A DNA stretch of 37,752 bases from JANOAR01 sp031411235. GTDB lineage: Bacteria > Verrucomicrobiota > Verrucomicrobiia > Verrucomicrobiales > Verrucomicrobiaceae. Shown here one piece after another: positions 36,198 through 37,752 of this stretch. Position numbers and translations under genes: made by a program. The first letter of the stretch is position 1, and each line of letters starts with the position of its first letter. The notes under the pieces are model-generated. The model did not search any database and was not told the origin of the DNA. It saw only the letters and a program-made list of their open reading frames with translations. The stretch covers positions 1 to 37,752 of the forward strand of contig JANOAR010000002.1 in assembly GCA_031411235.1 (NCBI GenBank), read 5' to 3'.

Positions 36198-36350
36198 CTA
36201 CGATTGGCCATCATCACGCACCCACATAACGAAGAAGCGTGAATTTCTCGGATACTCCCGTTGGCCAGTCTTGGGATTCGTCCGCCATGGGCGGAAAATC
36301 TTGTGAAAGCCGGGGCGGTCCTCGGGCCAGAGGGTCAATTGTTCAGCCAT
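36198..36350 (-). CDS. 50-residue basic protein, unknown (island)
   Basis: A short but gene-like frame. It runs from ATG at 36350 to TAG at 36198 with a composition unlike random sequence: M-A-E-Q-L-T-L-W-P-E-D-R-P-G-F-H, then I-F-R-P-W-R-T-N-P-K-T-G, then S-R-F-F-V-M-W-V-R. Trp, Arg and Phe clusters like these are typical of conserved small phage proteins. I do not recognise a family. ATTATA lies at -12 to -7 relative to the ATG on the minus strand, where a leaderless promoter -10 would be, overlapping the TATAAT of the opposite strand. Confidence 0.55.
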   Translation of the reverse strand: MAEQLTLWPEDRPGFHKIFRPWRTNPKTGQREYPRNSRFFVMWVRDDGQS

Positions 36351-36356
36351 ATGGCG

Positions 36357-36545
36357 TATAATTTTCTCTGCTGCACAGACTCACATTGACACCGCGCTCC
36401 CTTTCGGTCAGGTTCCACATCGTTATTCATCACAATAAGGCCCCATAACCCAGGGGAGCTACAAACGGTCTTGCTGCTGAGTCAGAACGGCAGCAAGAAA
36501 TCAGATCAGACCCGCCAGCGTTGACGCGCTGGCGGGTCATTTTTT
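36357..36545 (+). ncRNA. Candidate structured small RNA
   Basis: A TATAAT box (36357-36362) is followed about 110 bp later by a perfect 8-bp hairpin, CTTGCTGC / GCAGCAAG (36470-36477, 36490-36497), and then a strong intrinsic terminator (36509-36545). No open frame with a start fits in between. A -35 box is not convincing (GTCAAT at the right spacing). The predicted RNA is about 175 nt. A further weak pairing, GGCCCC / GGGG (36439-36456), lies upstream of the hairpin. Its promoter region overlaps that of the divergent 50-residue gene, so one transcript may regulate the other. It is a candidate only. Confidence 0.4.
36509..36545 (+). terminator. Strong rho-independent terminator
   Basis: GACCCGCCAGCG (36509-36520) pairs perfectly over 12 bp with CGCTGGCGGGTC (36527-36538) around a 6-base loop, followed by ATTTTTTG. 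No coding gene on the plus strand ends nearby (the closest, XRE, stops at 36156), which supports a non-coding transcript upstream. Confidence 0.85.
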
Positions 36546-36562
36546 GAAAGCTGTTAAAAGAA

Positions 36563-36632
36563 CAATCGGCAGTCCTCAAACCTTGGATGGCCCAAGTGCT
36601 CGTCCTCGCGGAATCGAGCGGACTGCCGATTG
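36563..36632. ncRNA. Candidate three-way-junction RNA element
   Basis: A perfect 13-bp stem, CAATCGGCAGTCC (36563-36575) with GGACTGCCGATTG (36620-36632), encloses two further perfect stems: CTTGG / CCAAG (36582-36586, 36592-36596) and GCTCG / CGAGC (36598-36602, 36615-36619), the latter stacked directly on the outer stem, with an inner TCC / GGA. Either strand folds the same way. On the minus strand the outer stem is followed by TTCTTTT. No gene crosses it that looks real. It could be an RNA, a cruciform protein-binding site or an origin-like structure. Confidence 0.4.
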
Positions 36633-36672
36633 CAAATTCAGAGTTAGCCATTGCCACCGTTTGAAAGGTGCC

Positions 36673-36937
36673 TCGCCTCTTTGAGGCGATTCCTACCTCT
36701 ACATCAGCACATCTTGTGCTTCAAACAATTTTAGATCACAAGATATGCCCTGATGAGGAAAATACGCATCAATAGATGATGATGAGTCGATAGGAAGCAC
36801 CGCAAACCCTTATAATCAGGGCGGTCGAGAGCATTCGGACAGATTAGCCCTTTTCTATCCAAGCCGTTGGGGGGCTCCCATTATTTTTTCTAGTTCCCTC
36901 TATACCCGGCCCCAGGAGCCCCAGGAGCCCTCGGCTC
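36673..36937. other. Further hairpins, then a stretch with nothing identified
   Basis: TCGCCTC-TTT-GAGGCGA (36673-36689) is a perfect 7-bp hairpin. AGCACA-TCT-TGTGCT (36706-36720) and the overlapping pair ATCTTGTG / CACAAGAT (36711-36718, 36737-36744) could form alternative structures that exclude each other. From 36745 to 36937 the sequence is AT-rich and then has a triple GGGCTCCTG-type repeat (minus strand, about 36910-36932). I see no gene there. Confidence 0.35.
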
Positions 36938-37501
36938 TCATGAGCGAATGGCGGGGCTGAGGTAGGGCAGGCCGACGTGGTGGAAGACATCCATCTCGCT
37001 TGCGCAGATGTGGACGCGGCCCGTGGTGGCATGGGTGAAGCCGGGGCCATAGACGTTCCAGTTTTCTCCCTGCGCCTTCGCGGCTTCGGCGATGCGCACG
37101 TTGCTGCTCTTTGGACCGGTCCGGCAGACGAGCGCGTTGTGCCAACACTCATGAGTCGTGGCAAAGAGGTCGATGTCGATGCCTGTGGCCACATGCGTGG
37201 CCAGCTTGTTTTTCGCGCCCCACGTCGGCAGGCCGACACTCGACAAACGCTTGCGCAACACGCCAGCGACGATCCATTCCTCGATGTAATCGGCAGCGAG
37301 ATCGAACTGCTCAACGGCAAATAAATCGCTTTGCTGCTCGATGCAGCGCGGGATGTAGAGCAGCTCGATGTCGCCGACGAAACGGCAGCCACGCCGGATG
37401 CTGCCTGCGATCATCACGCGCTCGCATTGCGGTGCGAGCAGAGCGCTCAGCTCGTGGGCCAAGCGCTCGGCATCGGCGAGGGGGTGGCGGGCATCACTCA
37501 T
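36938..37501 (-). CDS. Minimal family-X DNA polymerase-like nucleotidyltransferase
   Basis: 187 residues from the ATG at 37501, chosen because it overlaps the previous gene's end and starts M-S-D-A-R-H-P-L-A-D-A. The palm motif is clear: I-A-G-S-I-R-R-G (31-38) then V-G-D44-I-E46, with a third acidic pair I-D109-I-D111. The C-terminus matches the PolX thumb: T-G-P-K-S-S-N-V-R (128-136), V-Y-G-P-G-F and V-G-L-P-Y-L-S-P-A-I-R. The helix-hairpin-helix 8-kDa domain, the fingers and any PHP exonuclease of bacterial PolX are all missing (PolX is about 330-570 residues). Small palm-thumb forms occur in phages. Gap-filling or terminal-transferase activity is possible; toxin- or repair-like roles cannot be ruled out. 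Confidence 0.8.
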   Translation of the reverse strand: MSDARHPLADAERLAHELSALLAPQCERVMIAGSIRRGCRFVGDIELLYIPRCIEQQSDLFAVEQFDLAADYIEEWIVAGVLRKRLSSVGLPTWGAKNKLATHVATGIDIDLFATTHECWHNALVCRTGPKSSNVRIAEAAKAQGENWNVYGPGFTHATTGRVHICASEMDVFHHVGLPYLSPAIRS

Positions 37502-37730
37502 CGTCGCCTCCCTCCGTTTGCTCGTCGCACTCATCACACAGCACGCCGTTGGGATGATACCGATTGCTCGTGATCGAGCACGCGGTGCAGCAGGCTTCGC
37601 CGCAGTGGTCGCACTCGTATTCCATGGCCCCATGGCCGATGGTGGTAGCGCAGCCGGGGCAGTCGCGCAGAGGGTCGGTGCAGGTGGCGAGGCAGCCACC
37701 GTAGAGGCCGGTGCATTGGGGATCACTCAT
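37494..37730 (-). CDS. Small eight-cysteine zinc-binding protein
   Basis: 78 residues. Eight Cys in four C-x2-C pairs (24/27, 40/43, 48/51, 65/68), plus His59 and a few more Cys (6, 13, 17, 47), give a RING/B-box/FYVE-like spacing (C-x2-C-x12-C-x2-C-x4-C-x2-C-x13-C-x2-C) able to hold two zinc ions. The tail is acidic (E-G-G-D-D-E). Its stop overlaps the PolX-like start by 8 bp, so the two are translationally coupled; this suggests a DNA- or protein-binding partner for the polymerase-like enzyme, an inference from position. Family not recognised. Confidence 0.7.
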   Translation of the reverse strand: MSDPQCTGLYGGCLATCTDPLRDCPGCATTIGHGAMEYECDHCGEACCTACSITSNRYHPNGVLCDECDEQTEGGDDE

Positions 37731-37752
37731 GGCACGCGCAGCAAGGTGAGCA
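37727..37752 (-). CDS. 3' end of another island gene (partial)
   Basis: Only the last residues (L-T-L-L-R-V-P) and a TGA are visible; the TGA overlaps the start of the eight-cysteine gene as ATGA. This is what a further upstream gene in the same operon would look like, but seven codons cannot prove it. Confidence 0.25.

Noticed and set aside
36430..36657. 75-codon minus-strand ORF in the island
   Set aside because: It runs through the strong terminator and the three-way-junction stems; the open frame is a by-product of those palindromes.
36750..36756. CTGATGA, the first half of a hammerhead ribozyme core
   Set aside because: No stem II followed by GAAA and no matching stems I/III; a chance heptamer.

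Overview
The window looks like a chromosomal segment of a Verrucomicrobiota bacterium (Prosthecobacter/Verrucomicrobium-like), GC-rich and mostly without Shine-Dalgarno sequences. The main clues are a DUF1080 + beta-propeller + HEAT + cytochrome c giant protein, a DUF1549/DUF1553 planctomycete-type cytochrome c protein, a sialate O-acetylesterase, and a small TIGR04073-like protein, all families typical of the PVC group. This assignment is an inference from gene content, not from a marker gene.

Layout. 1-574 holds the end of a fibronectin III protein, followed by a large palindromic repeat element (580-830). 1157-7912 (minus strand) is a heavy-metal efflux operon read from high to low coordinates: Cys/His-rich exported protein, TolC-like outer membrane channel, membrane-fusion adaptor, CzcA/CusA-type RND pump, small His/Cys-rich periplasmic protein. 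8020-14258 (minus) is the conserved transcription/translation operon nusA-infB-rbfA-nrnA-truB, with a 139-residue TIGR04073-like gene and a strong terminator upstream of nusA where rimP is often found. 15057-24721 carries a cupin, two very large exported PVC-type proteins for glycan or sugar catabolism, and a convergent sialate O-acetylesterase. 24924-29805 (plus) is tatD, metF, a ROK sugar kinase, a FabH/OleA-like thiolase and an OleD-like SDR in close order. 29806-31732 is an eroded region with degenerate tandem repeats, a truncated gene start and a REP-like element. 31733-33454 is an MsbA-type ABC exporter.

From 33610 the character changes. A tRNA-Gly(GCC) is followed 89 bp later by a tyrosine recombinase, then short unknown genes, an operator-like array, an XRE regulator, a 780-bp mostly non-coding block full of strong stem-loops (with one 50-codon gene inside), a minimal family-X polymerase-like nucleotidyltransferase and an eight-cysteine zinc-knuckle protein. 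I read this as the left end of an integrative element (prophage, satellite or ICE) in the tRNA-Gly gene. Its right end is outside the window.

The parts I consider least explained by known biology are: (i) the structured, probably transcribed segment 36357-36744, including a clean three-way-junction fold at 36563-36632; (ii) the five-half-site TGCGT/ACGCA array at 35639-35688; (iii) the minimal PolX-like enzyme overlapping the zinc-knuckle gene; (iv) two dispersed repeat families, one of which coincides with a broken gene. No homology search or folding program was run; all calls come from reading motifs.
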